The notes under the pieces: generated by a model
Database searches by the model: none
The model's input: only the letters and a program-made list of their open reading frames with translations
What the model was told of the DNA's origin: nothing
DNA from: Microbotryum silenes-acaulis
Lineage: Eukaryota; Basidiomycota; Microbotryomycetes; Microbotryales; Microbotryaceae
Assembly (NCBI GenBank): GCA_003665825.1
Contig: QPFY01000024.1
Span: forward strand, 124,001-188,000
DNA length: 64,000 nucleotides
Direction of reading: 5' to 3'
Position numbers and translations under genes: made by a program
Shown here: positions 1 to 12,716 of the stretch, piece by piece
Position numbering within the stretch: position 1 is the first letter of the stretch
Layout of the letters: every line of letters starts with the position of its first letter

Positions 1-1158
1 GCTAGGATCTTGGGAACTTTGGTCATCTTCATCTTTACTCACGAGCATCACCGCCGATACGGAGAAGAGATGCGCAACATCATCATACGCCTTTAACTTC
101 GTCAAACTTGTTTTTACACTTTTCTTCTTGGCGTAGACGTTGTCAGATCACACGTAAAATAGCTTCTGCTACCCATCGCCCCCGATCATCCGAGCAGAAT
201 TGCCGACCAGAGCGTTGGAGCGAGGTGAGAACAGATCAAGGGAGCCCTAAAGTATAAAGATGTAACTGATTCTGACGGCCAATAGACAGTATTAACGTTG
301 GTGGCCACTGAGACGACTGAACTTACCGGGTACTTAGGGTAACCTGAGTTCCGAGGGCCCGGTGTATTACGAAAAGGGAAAGTCAGCCATGCCGTACTCT
401 GACTGACTCAACGGGAGGAACGCAGCACTACTCACTTCAAGTATCTTGCATCGCATCTTCTAACGGACCAGATCCCAACGCTGAAACGAGCTGTAGTCGC
501 TGCGTCAGACCCGTGTCATCCGGCGTCCGAACGGTGGCGGACCCAGTCAGTACGGACTCGCGTACCGGATGCCACGTCCTTCGACGGGAGGCGTTATATC
601 GTCTCAGTCGAACTAGTGAAAGTAGCAATGAAGAGGACGTGCGCTAAGCTGGTTATGCGCCGCTTGCGGATGCCCATGCAGCTTAAGAATTCACTCCGGT
701 GTTCCGCTGCCTTTCCATGCAGGCGCTCACGATTTTAGCGGGCTTTGGTTACACGTGCTCGGTAAGTAAATGAAAGATGTATTTCACTGAAGCTCTTGAG
801 CCAACAATAGTCCGTCAGTTTTCTCAACCCTAACTGTTGTCACCGGTATGTGCGAATTCTGAGGTTCGGGTCAGCACTAGAAACTGTCACCTCAGACCGT
901 CTTCAGACACAGCCGCGCGCCGTGAGTTGATCGAATCAGCAATTACCGTACACGTCCATCAGATGCCTCCATTGCCAGCCCAAACGCCGCCGCGACAGAG
1001 CGGTTTCCGCCTTGGTGAGGAGCCGAGACGAGAAAAGAGGAGACTTACACTCGATAACGCCACAGCAGGGGACGCGTTCACCGAGGCTCACTCTAACACC
1101 CTACGAGCGACATCTTACGCAATGGACTGCAGCAAGCGGCTGGATCGCATCACATGAG
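1..1158. other. No recognisable gene
   Basis: Only short frames without domain signals or convincing splice structure are visible. This is probably intergenic or decayed accessory sequence next to the FunK1 pseudogene. Confidence 0.5.
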
Positions 1159-3455
1159 TCATTCAGCCTGTGGCGTGCCACGAGTGCCTGTCGAGGGCGG
1201 CAAGGACTCGAGCACAGCCCGCAACTTCGTCTGGATGGCGGTCCACTTGAGCCTGGTTCCGTTGGGAGGCTCCAAGTCGTCCAGAAGCACCGGCCACGTG
1301 TGCGTTATCTCACCAACCAAATCCCCCAGCGCTTCGTCTTGCCCTCCGATCATCGCCACAAGTCGATCTCGCCAGCCCAAGAAGGTGGGCATGAGACCGC
1401 GTTTCCACAGTCGCACTCGTCGCCCCCACCGATCCGCCATATCCCTGACTGCGGGCGTCTCGAAAGCGAGCAAGTCCCATATCTTGTTCTCTGGCGAGAC
1501 GTAGCACGAAAGGATATCCAAGAAACGGTATATCCACAACTCGAGTGCGTGCCCGAGTTCATACCTACGCGGAGCATCGAAATCCGGACGAATGTTCCAC
1601 CAGAGCACGTCTATCGGGGCGTACCGAGGCGCTCCCCTCATGATGACCGACTCCATGGCCCCCATGAGCACCGCGTCTCCTAAGGGCGCTACATACCAGC
1701 ACTCCAGTCCACGAGCACGAGGTGGCCTTCACGGTGAAGGATATGGCGGATACAGATATCTCGGTGGTGGAAGTTGTGGTCGAAAAGTGCCAAGAGCACC
1801 GATAGCAGTTGGTCAAAGACTTGTAAGATCTGACGAAACGACGGCGTCCGAGTAGTGCTGACGGAAGTCGGTGTGACGGCCCACATTGGCGTCGGCATTG
1901 GCGTCGGATTGCGCAAGATGAGCAGCTCTATCGAGCGTCGAGATACTTCTGGGTAAGGCAGCCACGCCCGGCAATACACCTTAGGCAACGGTTCGACCGG
2001 CATGTATTCATCGTCGACCTGTGAGCGAGGAGGCGGGGGAGATGCGGAGTGCTCAAGCACCGCAAGATGCTTGGCAACGGTGGACGGCAGTCTGCCCTCT
2101 TCGAGCGCTTCGTTGATCTCGCGAAGAACATTGACCTCGGTGTTCACAGAGCTCGGATTGACGTACTTCATTTTGAGCACGAACGAAGATGAGTCATCAC
2201 CATTCTGCTGCAAGCTTGGTCGGGTGAGATGAAACACCGTCATGCACTGTGCGAAGACTGAATCGCCGTTCGTAGTTGCACAAGACACCAATTCGATCGG
2301 CTCCTCCTCCTTAAATTCGACCGTGCGCCCGAATGGTGACCCGAAGACGGCCGTGAGGAGTGAGACGGCTGTGAGACCACTTGCGGCTTCGCACCTGTAG
2401 CGGAAAAAGGGGCAGAACCCAGCCGTATAGACGTCCAGGTCGAGCAGGACCGAAAGCACCGCCGCAAGCTCGCCGAAGCCTCGACCCCAGCAGTGCGAGA
2501 TAGGGGCGACGCGACACGTTTCGTGATCCAGCACAACCAGATAGGCATGCTTCTTGTTGATGGCTATGCCAGGCGCAAATTGTCGAGTCGGTTGCGCTAG
2601 CAGATGAGCCTCCAGGTCGAGCACGACTTTCACCAACTCCGGAGCCCACGCATCGCCAGGGTTTCCCCAGTAGCGCGCAGAAAGTCCAAAGGCGAAAACA
2701 CCGAGGGCGTGTTCCCACGACAGGGGCACCTTGCCCGACGGATGAAGATGCGCTTTGCAGGTCAAGAAGCTAGTCACCTCCTGCTACCCGGCTGACGCTG
2801 TTGAATCCATACCGTAGTGAGGCTTCAGCTCGGTGCGAACGCCGCGACGACAGGGTCGCTGGGCGGTGGCGACCGAGAGTCTGTACTCGCGCGGTCGCTC
2901 GTCGTAGCTGCGCGCCTGGTAGGCCCAAGGAGAAGAACGGGGTAAGGAAAGGAAGGGGGAGCACCGACGGTATAGAGGAAGTTGAGCGCTCTACACTAGA
3001 ATGGCGGCATGCGAACCCTCGTAAGACCACCTCTGGCTGTCTATCTACTCACATGTCATGCGACACCTTCGACCCAACTCGCAGTCCGCATCGGATGCGA
3101 CGCGTTCGCAGGTTGCTGCTCTTGTTGGAAGCGGTATTGAAGCGAGCCTTGCGCATCTTGGTACCGTCCTCGCCTAGGCTTTCCCCCCGAACTTGCGAGC
3201 GCGGTGCGACATGACGCGAAATTGTGACGGAACGACTTCGAACACTCGCTCAACCAAGTTCGAGACGGAGCAAAGCACGACTCGAGGTGTGATGATGTTC
3301 TCGAGCACGGCATGGTCTTGCGTCGTCCAGAAATCCTCCTTCAGAGTCTCGATGACTGGCCTTACAGCCGAAAAGGGGAAGCTTGTGGACCTAGTAGCGA
3401 TGACGCTGATGACGCTGTCGAAGACGGCCTTGGCGTGCTGCACTGTATCAGGCAA
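1159..3455 (-). pseudogene. FunK1-type protein-kinase-like gene, decayed copy
   Basis: Read on the minus strand, this is a divergent paralog of the gene at 54529-56840. Matching stretches run in the same order. An N-terminal segment (3455-3174) contains SHRARKFGGK, like SQRARQSGKQ in the other copy. A central region (2777-1689) has the kinase-like catalytic loop HHRDI and LVDW in place of DFG. A C-terminal lobe follows (1671-1159). FunK1 proteins are fungal-specific kinase-like proteins with unknown substrates. The reading frame is broken at least three times: a frame change near 3170-3200, a TGA at 3056-3058 where the paralog has CGA just before a splice donor, and a TAG plus a further frame change at 1672-1691. 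The central segment has no ATG start of its own. I therefore call it a pseudogene. Sequencing error could explain one lesion but hardly all three. Confidence 0.7.
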
Positions 3456-5192
3456 GAAGCACAGAGGAAAGGATCAACACATGCTGGTGGCCTAAGTTCG
3501 CGGCTAACAGCTACGGATGGACGAACTCCCACGCATGCGCATGACGCGTTTGGGGGTAAGGACGAGGGCGATGACGACACCGACGACGCTCGCATCCGCT
3601 CACTAGGCCGGATGTACTTGCTCGGACGTTCCGGTGTGGTATCCTTCGAGCGCGATCGCACGTTGGACACCATGGCAACTCGTGAAAGGAGCCATACGCG
3701 AAAACTGCGGTAGAAAGAGTGGCAGAGAAGGCGGGCGTGAGCTCGACCCCCGCGACCCGCCCTACATTTTTCTTAATCTGGTGGCCCGGCGCCCCTTCTG
3801 GGTCAAAGTGGACCTTACTTACGGCCTGCGCTTAATAGTTGCTGCCGATCCTGTAGGAGATGCGAAGGCTATGTACCCTAGCGTTGATCAGCATTCGAAG
3901 GGGGATTACCAGTTGCAGCACCATATGGCCCAGAGTGATGTTTTGGCTGTACCACAGTTTTGTAAGCCGACGTTTCCGTTTTCTCGACCATGAAAAATCG
4001 TCAGTTTACATCAGTGCGTCAGACGTCACTGTCGCTATGGACGCCTTGATGACCACAGCCCCTGGCAGCCCGGCCGTTCCGCGCGCCGCCAGCCACCTGC
4101 TTACACACACTCTCTACTGAGGCCTAGAATGGGGTGCTTCTTGCCTCCGAAGTGAATTCCTCACACTTCTCCTCACCCATGACTGTGGTCAAGGTTCAGT
4201 GGTCAGTAGTCAACAGCGCTCCCATGGTGACCTCGCATCGGAATCCTTCTCAAGTTCGGCCTGGCAGCCCGGCCGTTCCGCGCGCCGCCAGCCACCTGCT
4301 TACACACACTCTCTACTGAGGCCTAGAATGGGGTGCTTCTTGCCTCCGAAGTGAATTCCTCACACTTCTCCTCACCCATGACTGTGGTCAAGGTTCAGTG
4401 GTCAGTAGTCAACAGCGCTCCCATGGTGACCTCGCATCGGAATCCTTCTCAAGTTCGGTCACACCGAGGCAAGTTTTCGCCAGAACCTATTGCGGCGCTT
4501 TCTCCAGAGACAACACTGCTCCTCGTTCGTCACCGTTTTTTCAGTAGATAACCATTCAAAAAGACACTTTGTTCTGCAGCTATATGTCTGCATTCGTCCT
4601 CCACTCGTGTCATGAGTATTTTTGATGTGGCGAGTCGTCCGTATGACTCTTGAACTCGCCTTCCCGTTTTTCTCGGTGACCGATGATGTCAACTTCTGAC
4701 CAGCCATTCCTTTTTCTCTGCATCCTCATATTTGGAAGGCAGACCATCTGTTGCGCATCCAACCTGCGACCAGAGGGATGGATACCAGCAGAGAGCACCG
4801 GACGCTACCATGAAGCCAGTGTTAGCCCTCGACTTCCGAGATGGCCCGGGTTAGTAGGCCGCCTCGGACCGCCAAAGTATCACCTGCACTGATGGGATCC
4901 AGTGGCGATCCAAGCATTGTTAACGGGTGGAAGGAGATTCCGACGAGCACTTGTTCGAGAGCAGCAGTGCGAGTGGCTTGCTCGACAGACCGAGGGATCA
5001 CACACTGCACATGCTACAGTTGCGTGCCCTGCTTCGGCCGCCCAGGGCTGCAAGCGCGTTCTAGTAGCCTGATTGACCGTCTTTTTTGCGAGTTGTTCGT
5101 TGATGTAATGATGACCAATCGGCTTTTACGAGAAGGGAGACCCTCGAGTACCATGAGTCGCCCTTCGTGCGCGTTTCAGCGGACCATGATAA
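3456..5192. other. Gene-poor stretch with a tandem duplication
   Basis: No protein family was recognised on either strand. The main structure is the exact 199-bp tandem duplication at 4061-4458. The right border is the left end of the transposon at 5193. Confidence 0.5.
4061..4458. repeat. Perfect tandem duplication, 2 x 199 bp
   Basis: 4061-4259 and 4260-4458 are identical by direct reading, with no spacer. Both begin CCTGGCAGCCCGGCC and end CAAGTTCGG. The unit is not a multiple of three and lies outside any recognised gene, so a protein-level role is unlikely. Complete identity points to a recent event or an assembly duplication. Confidence 0.95.
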
Positions 5193-5211
5193 CATCAGCA
5201 ACTTTGCCACT
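5193..5211 (+). repeat. Left terminal inverted repeat (19 bp)
   Basis: CATCAGCAACTTTGCCACT is the exact reverse complement of 12937-12955. Similarity fades immediately inward, where both ends change to CACTAAA/CGCTAAA-type repeats. Confidence 0.85.
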
Positions 5212-5290
5212 TGCTAAACGCCACTAAATAAATCTCGAGCGCTAAAGTGCGCAAAATGGCACTAAATGGCGCTAAAATTGGCACTGTTTG
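5212..5290. repeat. Left subterminal repeat cluster
   Basis: The stretch carries GCTAAAC, CCACTAAA, GCGCTAAAG, GGCACTAAA and GGCGCTAAAA in quick succession. The same words recur at the right end. In DNA transposons such arrays are commonly transposase or accessory-protein binding sites; that role here is inferred. Confidence 0.7.
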
Positions 5291-5553
5291 ATGAACTTAG
5301 CACAGTTTGATGAAGTTGACACTTAACATTTGGAGCAGTGCCGTGGTGAGGTGTATCAATGTAAGGACCTTGGTTTCTATACTTCTTATTATAATCTCTA
5401 GGTATCAGTATACCAAGTACTCGACTTGCAATAGATACATAAAGACATAATTTGCTCTTGACACATGTTTTGCAGTATTACAAAATACCACGATTCCTAC
5501 CAGAACTGAAGCTATAGTACTGATGATTCAAGTGACCAAACTCATGACAGGGG

Positions 5554-8500
5554 CTATTCTGACAGATCCATTTGCGCCGCCCTCCCTTTCCCCTTCCTGC
5601 GATTCCGAGGTGTTTTCTGATCACGTAGAATATTGATGCTAAACACCATCCCAAAGTGGTGAAATATGTGTTGATCCTGAACCAGATTCACAGTGAACTT
5701 GTCATCCCAGTTATCCATGATATTCTGGAAATTCCACTCCGGCGGGATCTCCGTTTGTCCGAATAGTGGCTGCACGAAAGCCGATCGCAAGACATCCTCA
5801 ATAGGAAAAACGCGTTGCATCTTCTTGCCATCGGCGCCACGTCGGAACTTAAGAATCGGCGAAAGAAGGGCACTGTTCTCGTCCGCGTTCTCGTCCTGTC
5901 GCACATTGAGATTGGCGTCAGCAAATGGGCTCCAGATCTGCAATTAGAGACCTGATAGGTTCCATACGCTGCGACTGACCCACTCAAATTCATCGCCAAT
6001 GCAGAGCCCGTGCCACAACCCATTCACTTTGACTGAAAAGATTCCTCGGATGTGAAACACCGTGAAGGGCCGGAGGGCGTTCCACGCAATGTCCCAGTAG
6101 GTCTCTCCTCGTCGACCCGGGGGTGGTAGGCGACTATAATTGTGAACGAATACGCAATCAAAGCGCGGACCGACCGTTCCTTCTCCACGATAAGGGTAAT
6201 TTGGGTTGGCCCAGATCGTTTGCACGAGCGGAACTCAATAAAAGTCATTGTGTCAGCGCGATGAGTTATGTTTGGTAAGTGATTTGGAAAACTTCCGACT
6301 CACTAGCGGCGTCGAGTGTAGGCTTAGGAGGGTTCTTGTACATCGCCCCTCCGATCTTGAAGCTGTACTGCCACTTGGTAGCCAAATATCCAGCCCGAAT
6401 GTCGTCATACTCATTGGATCCGAGGTAGTCTGCGGTCTGTGTATGCGATGGTTTTTGGAGCAACGGGTCAGAATACGATCTCGGCCAAGTGCAGAGTACT
6501 GCATCTAACTCACAAGCATTACAAGATCTTCTTGGCCCAATGCCCTCGACAGCGCATCGAGATCCATCATTCGCCGGTATTTACCACCTGCAGACAAAGT
6601 GTCGAGTTATCTAACTCCGTAAACCTCGCGCGACCCGATGCCGATCTCACCAGCTCGCTCAGATAGCGCAACTTTTCGGACCGGACGGGCCGGAATTGGA
6701 ATCAGGGCTGTGTCGAAGGTTGTTTCCATGCGCCCTGCAATCGTCAACGTTTCGACAAGAGATCGCATTGTCTCCGAACGGCTAGCCCCTTCACGTATTT
6801 GGCCATCCGCATTGCACTTGTTGCTGGCACGCCAGTGAACTTTAGCATAGTCGATGTGAGCGCGCTAGTGAATCATGCGTGGCAGGACTGGTCAGCATCT
6901 CATGGTCGCAAAATACCTGGCTCGGCATGAGCTCACCTCTCCATCCGCTGTGTTTGAGTGCGGTGCAACCCCCCACTTTCTTGTCCATTCGGGGTAGTGT
7001 CCTATTGCGTGCAATCGGGGCCAATTGAACCCAAGGTTTGTGACTTCGCCGTTCTTCCTCATTCGATCGCGAGTGAAGTTCCTCGAGACGAGCTGCCCAA
7101 GGAAAAGCAGCAACGAATCATAAGCTATCTGAAACTCGCCGAAATAGTGGTATCCGCACGCAAGAGTGTGAACTTACTAGCATGTATTCGGAAATCAGCA
7201 ACTCCAAGTCCTCCAAGCTCTCCTCGGTGGATTCAAGAGAAGTGGCGTGCATGATGATGTAGGAAAGGATGGCCATGATAAGGCATATATCGTCGACCAT
7301 GGTGCAAGAGACCCTGTCTTTGTCAACCCATGTCACCTCTGCGCACGATGTAATCAGGACAATCAAGGCGCCTCGATGAGCCTTCACGCGACGTCAACAA
7401 AAAGCGACGAAAATTGGCACCTACCCCATATCGCAGCGGGGAAAATCTACACTCCAGGCAGGTTGGTCCTCAAGATCAGCGCGAACCAAGTCACAGTCTG
7501 ATCCATCTGCGACGTACATTCATCAGCTTGCGAGTATGTGCACCCGTCCAGTTCGTATGCAGGAAGCCGTCCTTGAATCGGCGTTGCAGCGAATGCATCG
7601 GCATGCATCTGAGACTGTGGCATCGCGAGATCGCGTTCACATTCGATGGGTACGTCAGAACTCGGTTTCGGTCGCAAATCAGCGTCTCTTGGCAGATCGA
7701 GTCACTCACTGTGCGCCAATACTGGTGGTGATCTGATCGAACACGAACCTTGATTCGTCGTCTTTGCAGAAGCTGATCAAAAGAGTGTCGATGGTGATGT
7801 CCTTGACCATGCCTGTCACCATTTGGATGCGAACATTAGCACTTGACAGTATAACTTTGACATCATTGAACAGAAGCGCATACCTTTAATCAGTTGATGA
7901 AGGGAATCCGCACCGCAAAGTTTGTGACCGTTGATTCCAAGCCCATCCCAAACAGTCTTTGCGGGGAAGACACGGGCAAACCTTCGTCAGCCGCTGGTGG
8001 TATCGGGCGGTTCCGGCCTGGGCACATGACTCACCCAACCGAAATTTAGCCCATGAATCCGTAGGGCGGCAATCTGCTTGTGCATACTCCCATCGACTTG
8101 CTTCGCTTCATCACGAAGGGCCGCTGACTTGGCACTAGTCCTCGGTTCCCCTGGCGACTGGTGGAGTTCGCCATGCTTAAGCGTACAGCTGGCAACGACA
8201 TGGTTCAGGCATCAGTGTTCTGTATCTACCCATGGAAGATAGCTTGCTCGAGGCTTACCAAACGACATGCCCTGATGCCACACCCAGCAACCAGCACGCT
8301 TCCGGATAGTCGACAGCTGTTGGGCCGAAGTACACGCGCGCGAAACGATAGTGGCCGTCGGCGCACAGAAACAAATGACTCTCGGTGAGAAAGCGCTTGA
8401 TCGGTTGCCACAATTGCCTAAAAGGTTCATAGGTCAGGCGGGGCCAGGGAAACAGTTGCGACTCGAATTGGCAACTCACTCGAGTACGCAATGTTTCACT

Positions 8501-10046
8501 CGTCGAGTGAACAAACGCCACAACTCGTCGTTGCCTTTGTCAGTGCCTGCAAAACTCATTTATCTGGTCAGTCATCATATTTTCAGCCAATTGATGCACC
8601 CCAGCGGTCCGACGGAGACGAACGAGTAATGTTAGGGAAATATCCAATGAGGATCATGCCCCCATAAGGGCCCCTCTTGAGAAAGCCGGCGTTGTTTCCG
8701 AGCGAGAGGTAGATCGGATGGGCGGAGGCTGTGCCGGTTCCCATGGCCAGTGCTGTTGCGTCGTGCCCCGTATCGATGCGAATGCCGAAATGGCGTCTAT
8801 CGGGTAGAGCACACTGTTGCAATATCAGTCAGCTTGCCGAATGGTGGGGTGCTGGGCTCAGGGAGTAGGTCGACTCACCTGAAAGTCCCAGGCCTCTGTG
8901 CCTGTAAGCGGTTCGGAATAAAAGCGGGTTTCGGAACCGTCTTTGTGAACTTGGAACAGTTGTTCTGGAGCAAAGCTCTGGTGGCCCAAAAAGGCGGTGG
9001 ACGAGAGAAGATGACGCAGGACCGCCTCCGCATCGCGAATATAGTAGTCGAACGACTGCGAAATCATTCGGGTTGCCCCGCCGCACGTCAGCGGCGGTAT
9101 CCGCGGCTGTAGCATGAACGTTCTCACCTGGTCCAAGAAAGGAAGACTGCCGAACCCCTCAGGAATACCGAGATTTCCTCTCGTCAATTTTAAGGATTTC
9201 TTCTTCCATTCGGTCCACTTTGCTGCGGACGTCAATTGGATGATCAAGTCAAACTCAGCATGAGGATAGAATACACCAAGACCTGGACAAACGCACCATA
9301 AGGAACCTTTTTCAGGATTTTACGATAAGCTTTGCGAGTCTTGTATTGATACTCGAGCTGTGAGAGTTAGTTGATCGATTGATTAGCTCGCTGCAGTGGC
9401 CACCCGACACAGTCTAGCTTCCAGCGCCTGGACAGGCAGTGAACGCCGTAGTACTCGTACTCACTCCGGCTTTTCTATGAAGGTGCAATAGATCATCGAA
9501 GACCCTCTTCGAAAAGCGGTTCTTCTCCGCCAGTCTGGCGAATTCGAAGCTGAGTTCGTCCTCGAAAGGAAAGTAGGGATTGGTCGGATCATGCAGGCGC
9601 GCGTCGTGCGTCGGAGGAGGCGATTGGGTCTCGCAGTAGTTCCCTTCGGCGTCGCACGCCCATCCCGCCTCGGGGTATGACTCAGCCCGGAACTTCCGAT
9701 GCTGCCGACGGTCCCAATGTGTTTGCTTGGCCCGTCCCTCGTCGTCCGACTCCGTTGATGACGCGTCAGAATCCGATTCGCTGGCGCTGACGTCCGAGTC
9801 GTATGGGATGCCGAGCCGTTCGCAAAGCCGCACACGATTTTGGTACTCGATATTGGCTTGAACCGTCGCGTTCCATGTGAGAGCAGCGAGCCGCTGTTGT
9901 TCGGCTTCGTCGGCAGTGCAAGGTTCCTTGTCGACAGGCGGCCGATGTATCTGTCGCCTGTGCAGAGACAACCCCCGCAGAGACCTGAACTCACGCTCAC
10001 AGTAGTCAAAGTCACATGCGTAGGCCACGCGCGGCCCTGGATCCAT
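5554..10046 (-). CDS. Plavaka-type transposase
   Basis: Multi-exon gene; start ATG at 10046, stop at 5554. Exon 1 encodes an N-terminal C2H2-like finger (CDFDYC followed by LHRRQIH), an acidic S/D/E linker and the family signature DPTNPYFPFEDELSFEFARL. Later exons carry further family landmarks: KWTEWKKKSLKL near 9.2 kb, the first catalytic-core segment HDATALAMGTG followed by PIYLSLGNN (8.7-8.8 kb), CADGHYRFARVYFGP then DYPEACWLLG (8.3 kb), ADSLHQLIKG (7.9 kb), and FKDGFLHTNWTGAHTRKLM (7.5 kb). A C-terminal block is at 5.5-6.2 kb. The family is a DDE/RNase-H-fold transposase of fungi. Most exon borders have GT-AG sites, but I did not fix every one, so the exact protein is uncertain. I saw no clear nonsense codon in the core exons. 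Confidence 0.82.
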
Positions 10047-10481
10047 GCAGTGACAGAGCCAGTGTGAAGGCCGGCGAGTATCGTAGATTGAAGTCGCTAT
10101 GCGGCGAAGGCAAGAGGGATCGACTGCGCCTCTTACGCCTGTTGATAGGGGGCCGAGACTTGAATAGATTTGTGAGTAAGGCAGAAGAGATTCCCTCGCG
10201 CGTCGCCCACGCGGCCAGAGGGTGTCGAACCGCTGGTCAGCGCTTCAGCCCTCCAACTTGGCGTGAACCGGGCCTTTGCTCGGACGCGAGCGCGAGCGCC
10301 GTCGCGTCGAAGTGACTCGCATTAGGCCACGGCCGCGTGTTGTTTACCAAGGCCACGCGCCGTCACGGGCCTCTTTTTCCTTCCTCCCGCTCACTGCCGC
10401 CGCCAACGATCCCCACCCGTCCCTCTTGCGCCCACCCTCGCCTGTCCATCTCGCCCTGACCGGTTCCTTGTGAATCGATCC

Positions 10482-12623
10482 ATGGCACCTGCCCGGCAGG
10501 CATCGAAAGGTGTGGCCAAGGCGGTAGCCGCCGACCGGGACACCGTCAGCGACCGGCGGGATCAACGCGCGGTCAAAACAAAGGCCAAGCAGGTTCGAGC
10601 GCAGAGCAAGGCGGCGGCCGCAAAGGCGGCCAAGCAGGCCAAAAATGCGAAGTCCAGAAAAGCGGCCATCTCCCTCGCCAGCGCGAATGCTTATCAGTCT
10701 GTCGCAGACCTTCCTGAGTGAGGAGCCTTTGATTTCGGTTAATACCATCTATCTATGTGTCTGGCATGTCAAACTCATCTCGTACGTCCATAGGAACAAA
10801 CGCGGTCAAGACTCGGAACACGCTCCTGCTCTCGCCTGCGACAAGCCGGGTAAGAAGGGTCGCAAGTGAGTTCAGCGCTCAGTGGTGGCGTGGATCATAT
10901 CGTGACGCGCGGCAGCAGACATTGAGTCGCGCCAGTATTTTGCAGATCTAAAGCTTCGATCACCCTACCCGACCCTGCTGCATCCTCTACTGAGACGCTG
11001 CTAGTCGTCAACGGCCGCGTAGGCCGTAGCAGTCGTCCGATCGAGATGCACGGTGAGCCAGGTCTACACCATCGCACTGAGTTAATATTTACGAAGCGGT
11101 TACTGTCTATACCGCGCATACCATATCAGAAGAAGACCAGGACGAAGACGATAGTGAGGACGACGATGATAGTGAGGACGACGATGAGAGCGACAGCGAC
11201 GAGAGCGGCGACGAAGACGACGATGATGATGCCGATGAGGGCGAGGACGAGGACGGAGACGGTACGGTGGTTCTTAGCATCAATTGCCACCACGTTTTTG
11301 TGCTGATATTTCACTGGCAGACTTCGCGAGGGCTTGCAAGGAGAAGGTGAGATTGTCTTTTCTTCCCTGAGAAGCAACTAGTGCCTGACTGCTGCCATTT
11401 GATCCTTGCATGCGGGCAGGTTGTCGCATCCTCGGCCGCGTCCAGAGTCAGGTCGAGTACTACCCAAGCCCCTACGGCATCCGCTTCATCATCTGCATCT
11501 GAGCGGAACCCCGGGCAACTTCCAGCTCGCGAAGGCTTGTTGCCGTCGTCCAGGAGCACCTCTGCGCGACGGAACCGAATCAATGTCAAGGCCGACCCTC
11601 TACCCCCGGATGAAGCCGAGGTCGCCGCAGTCTGGTACAAGCACATTTTCCTGATGAATATCCAAAAGGAATCTGGATTATGGGTAACGGCGTCGCAGAT
11701 TCGTGACCAGCTTTTGCAAGTCGCCAAGACTTATCCGATCGTAACCGACGATAAAACCTACGAGGTAACCGACGCGATGGTAGCAAAAGTATGTCTCACA
11801 CTACCCGAATTTCTCCCTGCTTGGGTCACAGACTGACATAGCGAGCCTACACTTCACTAACAGGTGCGGGCAACAAACCAGGCGGTACTATCGATGATGA
11901 GGACGGAGGCCGAGGTACCTACACTGGCTGCGTACAAAATTGACGAGGGCGGCGGGGAACTGGCAACCGCATCAGCCACGTCCCTTCTTAGCGAGGCTAA
12001 GAATTGTTCGGAGGGGTTCTTGGAACTTCGCTGTGGCCCCACTTACAGGGTGAGCTTCAAAGAGTTGTACTCCCGCGCAGCGCTGAACTTCGGTGTTCAC
12101 TTTTTGCGTGCCTGCAGCAATACCTTCCGGCCGGCCAGATGCCACAGGACCTGTCAAACCCATTGTTCTACACTCTCGCCGCCGTGTTCGCAGTCCGCGC
12201 CAAGAGCAAAAAGCTGGCCTCTCTCGACTGGGAAACGCTTGATTTAACGAAGCCGCACCAGCACGCCATCGCTTTTGGGCTAGTGTGTCACGCTTATGCT
12301 GCGGTGAGTCGAGACTTCTCCGGGATCATCCGGCTGGCGTTCGACCTAACATTGTCTACTGGTCTCATCGATAGGCGCGCGTGTCTCTCGAGCGGGTGTT
12401 CAATTCAAATGCGGAATTTTCGGGCGAGGTTCAAGCACCTTTCGTTGCCGGCATAATGAGCCGTTTCCGCAGCGGGGGGTATGCCTCAAGTTCAGACTTG
12501 ATCACGAAGCGCGTTTGGGCGAGTGTGGAGGCAGCGTGGCCGAGAACTCGCTCGAGGCGGGGACGGAGGTCGGGTACTTCGGCAAACTTTGCCCCGATTG
12601 ATACGCGAGAAGCGGTCGCTTAG
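10482..12623 (+). CDS. Second gene of the Plavaka element, unknown function
   Basis: Nine exons with GT-AG introns: 10482-10717, 10794-10865, 10946-11052, 11130-11261, 11321-11346, 11420-11788, 11864-12049, 12118-12303, 12375-12623. They total 1,563 nt and encode 520 aa without a stop. The N-terminus is very basic and alanine-rich (repeats like KAAKQAKNAKSRKAA), suggesting nuclear entry or DNA binding. Exons 4-5 encode a nearly pure D/E/S tract. The C-terminal half looks globular and helical (LPPDEAEVAAVWYKHIF, LSNPLFYTLAAVFAVRAKSK). I do not recognise a family. It lies inside the inverted repeats, divergent from the transposase, so it is either an accessory transposition factor (by analogy with the repeat-binding second protein of CACTA elements) or captured host cargo. 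The closed frame across nine exons argues for selection or recent insertion. Confidence 0.7.
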
Positions 12624-12716
12624 AATGAGTTATTTGGTTGGTAGTAACTTAGTACTCAGCACTGCAGAATTAGAAGTGGAATATAAGTATAAAGAAGTAC
12701 TACCAGGCATAGCATT

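Noticed and set aside
1672..1691. A 17-nt segment with perfect-looking splice sites (GTATGT...TTAG) whose removal restores the FunK1 frame
   Set aside because: Far below any usual intron size. The paralog has coding sequence at the same place, and the gene has other stops and frame breaks, so simple pseudogene decay explains it better.
12118..12303. Weak resemblance of the second transposon gene (LFYTLAAVFAVRAKSK) to the ORC6/TFIIB cyclin-like fold
   Set aside because: Only a short hydrophobic/basic pattern agrees. Not enough to name a function without a profile search.
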